The notes under the pieces: generated by a model | The model's database searches: none | The model's input: only the letters and a program-made list of their open reading frames with translations | What the model was told of the DNA's origin: nothing | Position numbers and translations under genes: made by a program | Shown here: one piece after another, positions 43,393 to 55,246 of the stretch | Position numbering within the stretch: position 1 is the first letter of the stretch | How the letters are laid out: every line of letters starts with the position of its first letter | Source of the DNA: Nocardioides jiangxiensis | GTDB taxonomy: Bacteria > Actinomycetota > Actinomycetes > Propionibacteriales > Nocardioidaceae | Length of the DNA: 64,000 nucleotides | NCBI RefSeq assembly: GCF_030580915.1 | Contig: NZ_JAUQTA010000001.1 | Location: 1,550,001-1,614,000 of the forward strand | Direction: 5' to 3'

Positions 43393-44562
43393 GTGCACGT
43401 CGCCCACCTGACCCTGCACGACTTCCGGTCGTACGCCGACCTGGACGTCGCGCTGGAACCGGGTCCGGTGGCCTTCATCGGCCGCAACGGACAGGGCAAG
43501 ACCAACCTCGTCGAGGCCATCGACTATCTCTCGCGCCTGTCCTCGCACAGGGTGGCGAGCGATGCTCCACTGGTCCGGGCCGGTGCGGGGCAGGCGATCA
43601 TCCGTGCTGCCGTCGTCCGGGACGGCCGCAGCGCCACCCTCGAGGTCGAGATCAACCCGGGCAAGTCCAACCGGGCGCGGATCAACCGCGCACAGCTGCC
43701 GCGGGCCCGTGAGCTGGTCGGCATCGTGCGCACCGTCGTCTTCGCCCCCGATGACCTGACGCTGGTGAAGGGTGACCCCGGGGACCGCCGCAAGTTCCTC
43801 GACGACCTCCTCGTGCTGCGTACGCCCCGGATTGCCGGGGTCCGCTCGGACTACGACCGTGTCCTGCGCCAGCGCAACACCCTGCTGAAGACCGCTGGAC
43901 TCGCCCGCGGCTCGGCCCGCGAGGGTGCGATCGCCACGCTGTCGGTCTGGGACGAGCACCTCGCCCGTGTCGGGGCCGAGCTGCTCGCGGCCCGGCTGCG
44001 CCTGGTCGCGGACCTCGCGCCGTACGTCGGGAAGGCCTACGCCACCGTGGCGCGGGGCGCGGGTCGAGACGACGCCGCGATCGAGTACCGGGCCTCGCTC
44101 CCCTCGGTGGCCGAGGACGGCACGTCCGACGGGGACCCGGTGATGGAGGCGGCCTGGCTCCAGGCCCGTCTCCTCGACGAGGTCGAACGCCGCCGCAAGG
44201 ACGAGCTGGACCGCGGTGTCTCCCTGGTCGGTCCCCATCGCGACGAGCTGTTGCTCACGCTCGGCAACGGGGAGCTGCGGCTCCCGGTCAAGGGGTACGC
44301 CAGCCACGGCGAGTCCTGGTCGTTCGCGCTGGCGCTCAAGCTCGCCTCCTACGACCTGTTGCGTGCGGAGGGCGACGACCCGATCCTGATCCTCGACGAC
44401 GTGTTTGCCGAGCTCGACGCCGGACGGCGCGAGCAGCTGGCGGACCTGGTGGCAGGTGCTGAGCAGGTGCTGATCACCGCGGCGGTCGCCGAGGACGTCC
44501 CCGTGGCGTTGGCCGGAGCCCGCTACGCGGTGGGCGAGGGAGTGGTGACGCGTGAGTCGTGA
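43393..44562 (+). CDS. recF: DNA replication and repair protein RecF
   Basis: 389 residues, GTG directly after the gnd stop. Walker [10 protein letters not shown] is at about 30-38, the signature region near 270 and Walker [17 protein letters not shown] near 330, as in SMC-like ABC ATPases. It loads RecA at single-strand gaps with RecO and RecR. It overlaps the DUF721 gene by 11 bp. Confidence 0.96.
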   Translation: MHVAHLTLHDFRSYADLDVALEPGPVAFIGRNGQGKTNLVEAIDYLSRLSSHRVASDAPLVRAGAGQAIIRAAVVRDGRSATLEVEINPGKSNRARINRAQLPRARELVGIVRTVVFAPDDLTLVKGDPGDRRKFLDDLLVLRTPRIAGVRSDYDRVLRQRNTLLKTAGLARGSAREGAIATLSVWDEHLARVGAELLAARLRLVADLAPYVGKAYATVARGAGRDDAAIEYRASLPSVAEDGTSDGDPVMEAAWLQARLLDEVERRRKDELDRGVSLVGPHRDELLLTLGNGELRLPVKGYASHGESWSFALALKLASYDLLRAEGDDPILILDDVFAELDAGRREQLADLVAGAEQVLITAAVAEDVPVALAGARYAVGEGVVTRES

Positions 44563-45151
44563 GGACGAGCCCGGCGTCGACGCGGTCGACGCCGGGTCGG
44601 CCGAGGTCGAGCCGAGCTCGGCCGGTGAGGTGGAGCACGACGCCACCGGACTCGACCTGGCCCGGACCATCGCCCGCTCCATGGCCGGTGCGGCGAAGAA
44701 CGCCCCGCGCGCGAAGCGCCGTTCGTCCGGTGCAGCCGCCGAGAAGGCGCGACGGACCGAGGGTCCCCGTGTCTCCGGTGCCCACCCCGACGAGCGAGAC
44801 CCGCAGCTCCTCGACTCCACGCTCGGACGGCTCGTCGCCGACCATGGCTGGAGCCTCGACCTCAAGGTCCACGCGGTCTTCGCCCGGTGGGCCGAGATCG
44901 TCGGCGCGGAGGTCGCGCAGCACTGCCAGCCGACGTCGTTCGCCGACGGGCGGCTCATCGTCCGGGCCGGGTCGACCGCCTGGGCGACCCAGCTCAGGCT
45001 CCTCGCGCCCACGCTGGTGCGCCGCCTCAACGAGGAGATCGGCCACGGATCGGTGACCGTCATCGACATCGAGGGACCGACGGCGCCGAGCTGGAAGAAG
45101 GGTCGGATCAGCGCCCGCGACGGCCGCGGTCCCCGCGACACCTACGGCTGA
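44552..45151 (+). CDS. DUF721/DciA-like protein
   Basis: 199 residues, GTG start inside recF. The first 80 residues are Ala/Glu/Arg-rich and probably disordered. The DUF721 domain (about 85-185) has [39 protein letters not shown] and [20 protein letters not shown]. DciA-type proteins of this family load the replicative helicase DnaB in many bacteria, which suits the neighbours, but actinobacterial members are only partly studied. Confidence 0.88.
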   Translation: MSREDEPGVDAVDAGSAEVEPSSAGEVEHDATGLDLARTIARSMAGAAKNAPRAKRRSSGAAAEKARRTEGPRVSGAHPDERDPQLLDSTLGRLVADHGWSLDLKVHAVFARWAEIVGAEVAQHCQPTSFADGRLIVRAGSTAWATQLRLLAPTLVRRLNEEIGHGSVTVIDIEGPTAPSWKKGRISARDGRGPRDTYG

Positions 45152-45408
45152 CCCGCGCCGCTCCCCAGCGGCGCCCGAATGCGGCCTGAAACGACCCGCC
45201 GCCCATAGGGGGACCCAGACAACCCCTGTTCGGGCCTCCCCGGGGCCCTGGAAGGCCTCTTTCGGGCCGATTTCTGCACAGATCTCCTCCGTTTCCGGAG
45301 CGGGAACCTCGCTACGCGTGCGTGCGCGGGTACCATGGGTGATCAAGGTCGCAACGCTCGCGTCGTGCGGCCTTCTGCATGTCTCGCCAGTTACGAAGAG
45401 GTTCCCGG
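45152..45408 (+). promoter_or_regulatory. gyrB upstream region
   Basis: 257 bp. TACCAT (45331-45336) is a plausible gyrB -10, and GAAGAGG (45395-45401) is the ribosome site. Upstream are GGGCC-rich imperfect repeats near 45225-45270 that could form hairpins after the DUF721 gene. No further gene is visible. Confidence 0.45.
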
Positions 45409-47466
45409 GTGTCGGAGCAGGACCAGGTCAACAACGAGTACGACGCTTCGGCGATCCAGGTCCTCGAGGGCCTCGAAGCCGTCCGCAAGCGCCCCGGCAT
45501 GTACATCGGCTCCACCGGTGTGCGCGGCCTGCACCACCTGATCTGGGAGATCGTGGACAACGCGGTCGACGAGGCCCTGGCCGGCCACTGCGACGAGATC
45601 CTCGTGAAGCTCAACGAGGACGGCTCCGTCAGCGTCGTCGACAACGGTCGCGGCATCCCGACCGACACCGCTCCCGGCCAGGAGCTCCCGGCCGCGACCC
45701 TCGCCCTCACCGTGCTGCACGCCGGAGGCAAGTTCGGCGGCGGCGGCTACAAGGTCTCCGGTGGTCTCCACGGTGTCGGCTCCTCGGTCGTCAACGCCCT
45801 CTCCACCACGCTCAAGCTCGAGATCAAGAACCGCGGCTACCTCTGGGAGCAGGAGTTCGACCTCGGCATCCCGCGCTACGCACTGCGCCAGGTCCGCCCC
45901 TTGGAGGAGGGCGAGCGCACGGGCACGACGGTGACCTGGTTCGCCTCCCCCGAGATCTTCGAGACCACGGTCTACAACCTCGAGACGATCACCACGCGCT
46001 TCCGCGAGATGGCCTTCCTCAACAAGGGCCTGCGGATCGTGCTGCGCGACGAGCGTCCGGAGGCTGCCGAGATCGCCGACGCGGTCGAGGACGACACGAT
46101 CGCCAACGACGTCGACGCCGCGCACGACGACCAGCCGCACCGCGAGGGCGAGGCGCTGGAGATCGTCTTCCAGTACGACCGGGGCCTGGCCGACTACGTC
46201 GACCACCTCAACAAGCGCAAGACGATCCTCTCCCCCGTCATCTCCTTCGAGGCGGAGACCGGCGACGACGCCCCCAACCCGATGAGCCTCGAGATCGCCA
46301 TGCAGTGGCAGGCGTCGTCGTACAACGAGTCGGTCCACACCTTCGCCAACACGATCAACACCCCGGAGGGCGGCACCCACGAGGAGGGCTTCCGTACGGC
46401 GCTCACCTCGCTGATGAACAAGTGGGGCGAGACCTGGGGCCTGATCAAGAAGAAGGAGGACCGCCTCACGGGCGACGACATCCGTGAGGGCCTCACCGCG
46501 ATCATCAGCCTGAAGATCTCCAACCCGCAGTTCGAGGGCCAGACGAAGGCGAAGCTCGGCAACACCGAGGCCAAGGGCTTCACGCAGGGTGTCGTCAACG
46601 AGCAGCTCGGCGACTGGCTGGAGCAGCACCCCACCGAGGGCAAGGACATCATCCGCAAGGCGCAGGCGGCGGCGACCGCGCGCATCGCCGCCCGCAAGGC
46701 GCGCGACCTGGCCCGCAACCGCAAGGGCCTGCTCGGCGGCGGCGGCCTCCCCGGCAAGCTGGCTGACTGCCAGTCCAACAACCCGGAGGAGTGCGAGGTC
46801 TTCGTCGTCGAGGGCGACTCCGCCGGTGGTTCGGCCAAGTCCGGCCGCGACCCGCGGATCCAGGCGATCCTCCCGATCCGCGGCAAGATCCTCAACGTCG
46901 AGAAGGCGCGCATCGACAAGGTCCTGGGCAACCAGGAGGTCCAGGCGATCATCTCCGCCCTCGGCACGGGCGTGCACGAGGAGTTCGACATCGCCAAGCT
47001 GCGCTACCACAAGGTCGTGCTGATGGCCGATGCCGATGTCGACGGCCACCACATCAACACCCTGCTGCTGACGCTGCTCTTCCGTTTCATGAAGCCGCTG
47101 ATCGAGCACGGCCACGTCTACCTGGCGCAGCCGCCGCTCTACCGGATCAAGTGGAACAAGCCCCACGACCACGAGTTCGTCTACTCCGACGCCGAGCGCG
47201 ATGCGGTGGTGGCCGACGGCCTGGCGCAGGGCAAGAAGCTCCCCAAGGACGGCTCGATCCAGCGCTACAAGGGTCTGGGTGAGATGAACGCCGACGAGCT
47301 GTGGGAGACCACGCTCGACCCCGACCACCGCGTGCTGCTGCAGGTGACGCTCGACGACGCCGCCCACGCCGACGAGATCTTCTCGATCCTCATGGGCGAG
47401 GACGTCGAGCAGCGTCGTTCCTTCATCCAGCGCAATGCCAAGGACGTCCGGTTCCTCGACATCTGA
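45409..47466 (+). CDS. gyrB: DNA gyrase subunit B
   Basis: 685 residues from GTG 45409; an upstream ATG at 45379 lacks the ribosome site. GHKL ATPase motifs: [79 protein letters not shown]. It hydrolyses ATP to drive negative supercoiling with GyrA. A linker at about 220-240 ([19 protein letters not shown]) is acidic and seems lineage-specific. gyrA follows after 56 bp. Confidence 0.97.
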   Translation: MSEQDQVNNEYDASAIQVLEGLEAVRKRPGMYIGSTGVRGLHHLIWEIVDNAVDEALAGHCDEILVKLNEDGSVSVVDNGRGIPTDTAPGQELPAATLALTVLHAGGKFGGGGYKVSGGLHGVGSSVVNALSTTLKLEIKNRGYLWEQEFDLGIPRYALRQVRPLEEGERTGTTVTWFASPEIFETTVYNLETITTRFREMAFLNKGLRIVLRDERPEAAEIADAVEDDTIANDVDAAHDDQPHREGEALEIVFQYDRGLADYVDHLNKRKTILSPVISFEAETGDDAPNPMSLEIAMQWQASSYNESVHTFANTINTPEGGTHEEGFRTALTSLMNKWGETWGLIKKKEDRLTGDDIREGLTAIISLKISNPQFEGQTKAKLGNTEAKGFTQGVVNEQLGDWLEQHPTEGKDIIRKAQAAATARIAARKARDLARNRKGLLGGGGLPGKLADCQSNNPEECEVFVVEGDSAGGSAKSGRDPRIQAILPIRGKILNVEKARIDKVLGNQEVQAIISALGTGVHEEFDIAKLRYHKVVLMADADVDGHHINTLLLTLLFRFMKPLIEHGHVYLAQPPLYRIKWNKPHDHEFVYSDAERDAVVADGLAQGKKLPKDGSIQRYKGLGEMNADELWETTLDPDHRVLLQVTLDDAAHADEIFSILMGEDVEQRRSFIQRNAKDVRFLDI

Positions 47467-47522
47467 TTCACGGATATCACGGAATCTAAGACGAGCACTA
47501 GACACGGTAAGAGAGACGAATC

Positions 47523-50155
<2,633 letters not shown>

Positions 50156-50156
<1 letters not shown>

Positions 50157-50665
50157 TGAGCGACGAGGCGCCGAAGCAGACGCTGGGTGAGCGGATCAAC
50201 AGCGCGATCTCGGCCGCCACGGTCGAGCACCGCGCCAACGCGAACCCGGAGTCGAAGGAGCACGCCGACGCGGCCGCCGAGACCTCGGGTCGGCGCCCGC
50301 GCCGTGCGCGGCTGCGCCTGACCCGGATCGACCCGTGGTCGGTGATGAAGACGTCGTTCCTGCTGGCGGTCGCCTTCGGCATCGTCACGGTCGTGGCGGT
50401 GGCCGTCGTCTGGACCGTGCTCGGCATCGCCGGCGTCTGGGACTCGATCAACTCCACCGTGGGTGGCGTGATGGGTGGCAGCGGTGACGGCTTCGACGTC
50501 AACAACTACCTCGGCACCACCCGTGTCCTCGGCTTCACGATGCTCGTCTCCGTGGTCGACACGGTGCTGATCACCGCGGTGGCGACCCTGACGGCGTTCC
50601 TCTACAACATGGCCGCGGCACTGCTCGGCGGCATCGAGGTCACCCTCGCCGAGGACGAGCGCTGA
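50156..50665 (+). CDS. DUF3566 membrane protein
   Basis: 169 residues. A disordered N-terminus (about 1-55), two membrane helices (about 67-90, VMKTSFLLAVAFGIVTVVAVAV; and about 125-155, LVSVVDTVLITAVATLTAFL) and a short C-terminus fit DUF3566, which follows gyrA in most actinobacteria. Mycobacterial members are linked to cell division and wall synthesis. ATG 50156 overlaps gyrA by one base; GTG 50153 is an alternative. Confidence 0.9.
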
Positions 50666-50763
50666 CGGTCGCGGACGCTCGCTGCTGGACCCCGTTTTGG
50701 TGCAGGGGCGGAGCCTCCGGTAACGTTCCGCCACGGTTCACACCACGGCCGCATGCGGCTGTC

Positions 50764-50837
50764 GCGCCTATAGCTCAGACGGTTAGAGCACCACACTGAT
50801 AATGTGGGGGTCGGAGGTTCAAGTCCTCCTAGGCGCA
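50764..50837 (+). tRNA. tRNA-Ile (GAT)
   Basis: Acceptor stem GCGCCTA (50764-50770) pairs with TAGGCGC (50830-50836). D-arm TAGCTCAGACGGTTAGAGC, anticodon stem CCACA/TGTGG with loop CTGATAA (anticodon GAT at 50798-50800), and T-arm GGAGG-TTCAAGT-CCTCC are all formed. The discriminator A50837 is followed by an encoded CCA. tRNA-Ile after gyrA is usual in actinobacteria. Confidence 0.97.
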
Positions 50838-50932
50838 CCACACACTCACCGCCCGCAGTCCTCCCGGACGCGGGCGGTGCGCTTTTCCGGCTCGTACGCC
50901 GGGGCGTTTTCCGGGAGGGTGGGCGGGGTTGG

Positions 50933-50938
50933 TAGCCT
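50933..50938 (+). promoter_or_regulatory. -10 element of the DLW-39 gene
   Basis: TAGCCT ends 8 bp before ATG 50947 and no ribosome site intervenes, so the message is probably leaderless. Confidence 0.5.
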
Positions 50939-50946
50939 CTCGCCTC

Positions 50947-51072
50947 ATGAAGAAGATCGTTCTCGTCGCCCTGGCCGCTGCCGCCGCCGTCTTCGCGAAG
51001 AAGAAGCTCGACGCGTCCCGTGAGGAGCAGGCCCTGTGGGCCCAGGCGACCGACCCGGTCACGCCTGCCTGA
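50947..51072 (+). CDS. DLW-39 family small protein
   Basis: 41 residues ([20 protein letters not shown], then [21 protein letters not shown]). One short membrane helix at the N-terminus followed by a basic cluster. The family is named for a conserved Asp-Leu-Trp; here the Asp is replaced by Ala (ALW), while the following Ala-Thr-Asp is kept. Position between tRNA-Ile and tRNA-Ala is the family's normal place. Function unknown. Confidence 0.88.
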   Translation: MKKIVLVALAAAAAVFAKKKLDASREEQALWAQATDPVTPA

Positions 51073-51101
51073 CCTTCTTCCCTGCGCGTCCCACGCGCAG
51101 C

Positions 51102-51174
51102 GGGGCCTTGGCGCAATTGGTAGCGCACCTGCTTTGCAAGCAGGGGGTTAGGGGTTCGAGTCCCCTAGGCTCCA
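51102..51174 (+). tRNA. tRNA-Ala (TGC)
   Basis: Acceptor GGGGCCT (51102-51108) pairs with AGGCTCC (51167-51173) including one G-U. Anticodon stem CCTGC/GCAGG surrounds TTTGCAA with anticodon TGC (51135-51137). T-arm AGGGG-TTCGAGT-CCCCT is intact. Discriminator A51174; CCA is not encoded. Confidence 0.97.
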
Positions 51175-51181
51175 CGCCCGG

Positions 51182-51214
51182 ATGGGGCCCCTCCGCACGC
51201 CGGAGGGGCCCCAT
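51182..51214. terminator. 14-bp hairpin after tRNA-Ala
   Basis: ATGGGGCCCCTCCG (51182-51195) and CGGAGGGGCCCCAT (51201-51214) form a perfect stem around a 5-nt loop 7 bp after the tRNA. Confidence 0.85.
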
Positions 51215-51249
51215 CGGCATCTCCGCCCGCTGTCGAGCGGCGGAGCGCT

Positions 51250-51255
51250 TACCCT
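51250..51255 (+). promoter_or_regulatory. -10 element of the lipoprotein gene
   Basis: TACCCT ends 6 bp before GTG 51262; leaderless arrangement. Confidence 0.5.
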
Positions 51256-51261
51256 CGACCG

Positions 51262-52260
51262 GTGCGGATTCTTCTCGGGGCGGCATTGGCGGCCGTGGTC
51301 CTCAGCGGGTGTGGTGCTCCCGCCGAGCCGGCTTCCGCGCCGGCGCTGCCCAGCACGATCCCGTCCGGGCTGGCGATGCCGCGTCATCCGACCGGTGAGG
51401 CCTGGCGCGGGCTCGCCCTCGTGCCGGCGGACGCAGACGTCGTGACGCTCACCGACTACGACACGATCCGGGCCCGCTTCGGAGTGCCGGAGATGACGGC
51501 CGACGAGCCGGTGGCGGACCGGACAGCGTTCTGGGACCGGGTGCGATCGGACGCCGTCGTGCTGACCCAGGGAATCCTCGCCTCGAAGGACGCGCGATTC
51601 TGGCTCGACCACGGGTTCACCCGGGACGACGTGGACTGGGAGCTGCGGTTCAGCGGCCCGTCCGGCTCGGGGTACGTCGTCGCGTTCCGGCCCGACCTGG
51701 ACATGGCAGCGGTGACGCGCGCGCTCGGGAAGAAGCCACTGTCAGGCGCGCGCGTGATGTCAGAGGAGCACCTGCTGGTCAAGGGGGTGGCGTCGGAAGG
51801 TGAGCGCGTCTGGGCCTCGGACCCCGCCTTGCCCGCTCTCGTCGACGGCGGAGCGGAGTCGGCCTACCTGCGGCGGGGGTGTGTTCCGGTGCGGACCGCG
51901 CTGGGGGACGGCGCGACGGCGTCCGACCGGGGAAGGCTGGTCGGCGAGCTGGATCCGCGCAACCTCGGTGACCTGCCGGCGTTCTCGGTCTCCTTCGCCG
52001 ACGGCCTGGCGACCGCGCGGCTCGGAACGGGGCGAGACGACCTGGTCGAGCGCGCGGCGATCACGCGCGCGTGGCCAGTGACCAGCGGTGCTGCCGGCTT
52101 CACCGACGGGTTCGCGTCCGACGTGCTCGACGACCCGTCGACGGGCCGCATCGGGCTCCGCCCGAAGAAGCCGAACGCCGCCGCGGCGGTGACCCTCGAC
52201 GACCTCCTGCCGTTCGCCGTCTGCAACCGGACCGACTCGCTCCGGGAGCCGACCGGCTGA
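51262..52260 (+). CDS. Putative lipoprotein, function unknown
   Basis: 332 residues. Signal peptide with lipobox VLSGC (Cys17), then an Ala/Pro linker. The rest has no membrane helix; I recognise no family. Ordered segments include WRGLALVPADADVVTLTDYD, FWLDHGFTRDDVDWELRFSGP and GYVVAFRPDLDMAAVTRAL. Two cysteines (about 206 and 322) could form a disulfide outside the cell. Convergent with the metallo-hydrolase gene. Probably surface-anchored. Confidence 0.82.
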   Translation: MRILLGAALAAVVLSGCGAPAEPASAPALPSTIPSGLAMPRHPTGEAWRGLALVPADADVVTLTDYDTIRARFGVPEMTADEPVADRTAFWDRVRSDAVVLTQGILASKDARFWLDHGFTRDDVDWELRFSGPSGSGYVVAFRPDLDMAAVTRALGKKPLSGARVMSEEHLLVKGVASEGERVWASDPALPALVDGGAESAYLRRGCVPVRTALGDGATASDRGRLVGELDPRNLGDLPAFSVSFADGLATARLGTGRDDLVERAAITRAWPVTSGAAGFTDGFASDVLDDPSTGRIGLRPKKPNAAAAVTLDDLLPFAVCNRTDSLREPTG

Positions 52261-52336
52261 GTCAGCCCGTAGCCGCGGCGATCACCTGGGTGAGGCGCTC
52301 GTGCAGGTCACGCTCCTGCGCGCGGCGCTCGTGCCC

Positions 52337-53134
52337 TCACGCGAGGTGCTGGAACTCGGTCTCGTCGTGCGCCGAGAAGATGGTCACCTCAGGGTGGCCG
52401 GCGCGCAGCTCGCGCAGGCGCTCCTGGTTGGTGCGCCGCTCCTTCTCGTACACCGCCATCAGCTTCTGGAAGCCCACCAGCCCGTAGTTGTGCGCCGGGG
52501 GCCGCTCGAGCTCGCCGTGCCAGAAGTAGCTGTCGCCGGCGTGGAGGAGCCAGCCGCCCTCCGGCGTACGGACAGCGACGCCGGAGTGCCCACGGGTGTG
52601 GCCGCGCAGCGGGATCAGGACGACGTCGTCGCCCAGGGCGCGCACGCCGGTGAAGCCGAACCAGTCCTCGCCGCCTGCGCCGTGCAGCTGCCACTGCGGA
52701 CCGTGTGCCCACTGCGCGGGGATGTAGCGGCGCTTCTCCAGGAGCGACGCGGGCTCCATCGCAGCCCGGTGCTCCTCGGCAGACACGTGGACCCGCGCCT
52801 GCGGGAAGTCGCCGATGCCGCCGGCGTGGTCGACGTCCATGTGGGTGAGCACGATGTCGGTGACGTCCGCGACGTCGAAACCGAGGTCGACGACCTGTGC
52901 CCGCGCGGTCTGCTCAGGCGCCAGGTCCGGGCGGATGAGCGTGAGGAAGGGCCGGCCCAGGCGCTTGCTGTCGGCGAGGTCCGCGGTGCCGAAGCCGCTG
53001 TCGACGAGGACCAGGCCCTCCGGGCGCTCGACCAGCAGGCAGTGAGCGACCATGCGCCGCGGCATGAGCCGGCCGCCCGGGGCACCGAAGGGGTGCATCG
53101 TTCCGCAGTCGAGGTGGTGGATCCGCGTCGTCAT
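52337..53134 (-). CDS. Metallo-beta-lactamase-fold hydrolase
   Basis: 265 residues. Zinc ligands: HMDVDH (98-103) in THMDVDHAGG, LRGHTRGHSG near 183, HAGDSYFW near 205 and SAHD near 255. The layout resembles N-acyl-homoserine lactonase-like hydrolases, but substrates of this branch vary. Cytosolic, no signal. The same frame continues for 24 codons past the TGA (52339-52337) to a second stop at 52262 with coding-like base use, so the annotated C-terminus may be shortened. Confidence 0.88.
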   Translation of the reverse strand: MTTRIHHLDCGTMHPFGAPGGRLMPRRMVAHCLLVERPEGLVLVDSGFGTADLADSKRLGRPFLTLIRPDLAPEQTARAQVVDLGFDVADVTDIVLTHMDVDHAGGIGDFPQARVHVSAEEHRAAMEPASLLEKRRYIPAQWAHGPQWQLHGAGGEDWFGFTGVRALGDDVVLIPLRGHTRGHSGVAVRTPEGGWLLHAGDSYFWHGELERPPAHNYGLVGFQKLMAVYEKERRTNQERLRELRAGHPEVTIFSAHDETEFQHLA

Positions 53135-53144
53135 GCCCTGATCG

Positions 53145-53150
53145 TAGGCT
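53145..53150 (+). promoter_or_regulatory. -10 element of the SURF1 gene
   Basis: TAGGCT ends 6 bp before GTG 53157; leaderless arrangement, in the 22-bp gap to the divergent hydrolase. Confidence 0.5.
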
Positions 53151-53156
53151 GGCCGC

Positions 53157-53933
53157 GTGCCACCTGCCCCTGAACGACGGCCCCACCCGCTGTCGCCTCG
53201 CTACTGGGGCATCCACCTCGTCGCGGTGGTGCTCCTCGCTGCTGCCGTGATGCTCGGTGTGTGGCAGCTCGACGCGTGGAAGGCCAAGCGAGAAGCGGCC
53301 GTCCGCGACCTGACGACGGTCGCGGCGAAGCCCCTGGAGAAGGTCATCGGGCCTGACGATCCGTTCCCGGGGCAGTACGTCGGCCAGCCGGTCTCCTTCA
53401 CCGGGGAATGGTTGCCGAGGTCCACGTTCCTGGTGAGCGGCCGCGAGCGAGGCGACGTCGAGGGCTACTGGGTCGTCACCCCCGTGACGGTGGACGGCAC
53501 GAGGTCCGCGATGCCGGTCGTGCGTGGCTGGACCGCCTCACCGTCCTCCGTTCCCGCTGCGCCGTCGGGGACGGTGATGCTGGAGGGCTGGCTGCAGCCG
53601 GCCGAGGGCACCGGTGAGGTCGACACCGACACCACCGACGCCGTGCTGCCGCAGCTCCGGATCGCCGACGCCCTCCACTTCGTCGACGAGGACCTGTACG
53701 GCGCGTACGTCATCGCTGCGGCCACGGACCACGGGCTCGAGCGCGCCGACCTCGACCAGCTCCCTCCCGCCCCGCGCTTCTCGGCGATCCGCAACCTCTT
53801 CTACGCCGTCGAGTGGTGGTTCTTCGGCGGGTTCGTCGTCTTCATGTGGTGGCGCTGGCTCCAGGACGAGGTGCTGGCCGACCCGGACGGTGATGCCGAC
53901 CCCGAAGGTGACGAGGACGACGTACCGGCCTGA
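53157..53933 (+). CDS. SURF1 family cytochrome oxidase assembly protein
   Basis: 258 residues. Two membrane helices flank an external domain: about 20-42 (HLVAVVLLAAAVMLGVWQLDAW) and about 222-243 (WWFFGGFVVFMWWRW). GVWQLDAWKAKR, GQPVSFTGEWLP and VVTPV..VRGW segments are SURF1 signatures. It helps insert heme a into cytochrome oxidase. The last 20 residues are acidic. Confidence 0.92.
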   Translation: MPPAPERRPHPLSPRYWGIHLVAVVLLAAAVMLGVWQLDAWKAKREAAVRDLTTVAAKPLEKVIGPDDPFPGQYVGQPVSFTGEWLPRSTFLVSGRERGDVEGYWVVTPVTVDGTRSAMPVVRGWTASPSSVPAAPSGTVMLEGWLQPAEGTGEVDTDTTDAVLPQLRIADALHFVDEDLYGAYVIAAATDHGLERADLDQLPPAPRFSAIRNLFYAVEWWFFGGFVVFMWWRWLQDEVLADPDGDADPEGDEDDVPA

Positions 53934-53945
53934 GGTGGGCGCAGG

Positions 53946-53951
53946 TACCGT
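53946..53951 (+). promoter_or_regulatory. -10 element of the DUF3817 gene
   Basis: TACCGT ends 7 bp before GTG 53959; leaderless arrangement. Confidence 0.5.
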
Positions 53952-53958
53952 GGCGGCC

Positions 53959-54291
53959 GTGAAGCTCTTCCCCGTCTACAAGGTCCTCGCGTACGTCGTC
54001 GGCACGCTGCTGCTGGCGCTCACGATCGGGATGGTCTGCAAGTACCTCTTCCCGGAGGGCGGCACGATCCAGTCCTTCGGAGAGACGTTCACGCCGATCG
54101 TCGCCGTGGGCCACGGGTGGATCTACATGGCGTACGTCGTCGCGGCGCTGCTGCTCGCCATGCGTGCCGGCTGGAAGATGACCTTCCTCGGGCTCATGCT
54201 CCTCGCCGGCCTGGTGCCCGGCCTCATCTTCTGGGTCGAGCGCCGCGTCGAGACGAAGATCCGGACCGAGGCGCCCGCGCTCGTCGGCTGA
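53959..54291 (+). CDS. DUF3817 membrane protein
   Basis: 110 residues, three membrane helices (YKVLAYVVGTLLLALTIGMV, GWIYMAYVVAALLLAMRAGW, FLGLMLLAGLVPGLIFWVE). GHGWIYMAY and the closing FWVERRV are typical of DUF3817 proteins, often next to SURF1 in actinobacteria. GTG 53959 is preferred to GTG 53950 because the latter overlaps the -10. Function unknown. Confidence 0.87.
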   Translation: MKLFPVYKVLAYVVGTLLLALTIGMVCKYLFPEGGTIQSFGETFTPIVAVGHGWIYMAYVVAALLLAMRAGWKMTFLGLMLLAGLVPGLIFWVERRVETKIRTEAPALVG

Positions 54292-54310
54292 GCCGTGGTC
54301 GAGATCAGCC

Positions 54311-54631
54311 TCAGCCGAGGTCGGTCTCGACCTCTTCGGTCGGCTCCGGCGGGGTGACCTGCCAGTCAGAGCCTCCGCCGAGCACGCGGCGTACCGCCAT
54401 CACGAGCAGCGCTCCGATGCCGCCGACCACGACCAGCTTCCTGGTCAGCGCGCCCGCCGGGGCCTGACCGGCGTGCTTCTTCGGCACGGGGGCGCCCTTG
54501 GCCTTGGCGAGCTTGCGACCCTTCTTCATCAGCTTCGGGCCGCTGGTGGCCAGCTGCGTGAACGTCTTCTCGATCTGCGGGGCCCAGTCCTCGATGAGGT
54601 CGGCCAGGTCCTTGTCCGCGCGCTTCGCCAT
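54311..54631 (-). CDS. Small single-pass membrane protein, unknown
   Basis: 106 residues. A charged N-terminal helix (about 1-55, rich in Lys) is followed by one membrane segment (about 64-82, KLVVVGGIGALLVMAVRRVL) and an acidic tail. ATG 54631 has GGGAGG upstream. Divergent from the cyclophilin gene. No family recognised. Confidence 0.75.
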   Translation of the reverse strand: MAKRADKDLADLIEDWAPQIEKTFTQLATSGPKLMKKGRKLAKAKGAPVPKKHAGQAPAGALTRKLVVVGGIGALLVMAVRRVLGGGSDWQVTPPEPTEEVETDLG

Positions 54632-54674
54632 GCGGTGATCCTCCCGTACGCCGCGGGCTGTCGCCAGCCCCTTG

Positions 54675-54680
54675 TACGCT
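54675..54680 (+). promoter_or_regulatory. -10 element of the cyclophilin gene
   Basis: TACGCT, 34 bp before the ATG; here a leader with ribosome site (GAGAGG) is present, unlike the leaderless neighbours. Confidence 0.4.
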
Positions 54681-54714
54681 CAGGACGCATTGACTTCGAC
54701 CCCGAGAGGCAGCC

Positions 54715-55227
54715 ATGTCTGACCTGAAGGCCACCCTGCACACCACCAAGGGTGACATCACGATCAACCTCTTCCCCAACCACGCTCCCGCGACGGTGGA
54801 GAACTTCGTCGGCCTCGCCGAGGGCACCAAGGACTACACCGACGACGCCGGCCGCTCGGGCGAGAAGTTCTACGACGGTCTGATCTTCCACCGCGTCATC
54901 GACCAGTTCATGATCCAGGGCGGCTGCCCGCTCGGTCAGGGCATCGGTGGCCCCGGCTACAAGTTCAAGGACGAGTTCCACCCGGAGCTCTCCTTCAACA
55001 AGCCGTACCTCCTGGCCATGGCCAACGCCGGCCCGGGCACCAACGGCTCGCAGTTCTTCATCACCACCGTCGAGACCCCGTGGCTCACCAACCGCCACAC
55101 GATCTTCGGTGAGGTCGCCGACGACGCGTCCAAGGCCGTCGTGGACGCCATCGGCACGACGCCGGTCGGCGCCATGGACCGCCCGATCGAGCCGGTCGTC
55201 ATCAACTCCGTCGAGATCACCCGCTGA
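54715..55227 (+). CDS. ppiA: Peptidyl-prolyl cis-trans isomerase, cyclophilin type
   Basis: 170 residues, cytosolic (no signal). Active-site segments FHRVIDQFMIQGG (Arg near 61), LLAMANAGPGTNGSQFFIT and HTIFGEV are intact. It speeds proline isomerisation in protein folding. The gene lies between gyrA and the pkn cluster as in mycobacteria (ppiA). Confidence 0.96.
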   Translation: MSDLKATLHTTKGDITINLFPNHAPATVENFVGLAEGTKDYTDDAGRSGEKFYDGLIFHRVIDQFMIQGGCPLGQGIGGPGYKFKDEFHPELSFNKPYLLAMANAGPGTNGSQFFITTVETPWLTNRHTIFGEVADDASKAVVDAIGTTPVGAMDRPIEPVVINSVEITR

Positions 55228-55246
55228 TCCTGCGTTGGACGACTCC

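Noticed and set aside
52262..52339. TGA as selenocysteine in the metallo-hydrolase
   Set aside because: All zinc ligands lie before the stop and no selenocysteine element is apparent; a nonsense change or chance frame is simpler.
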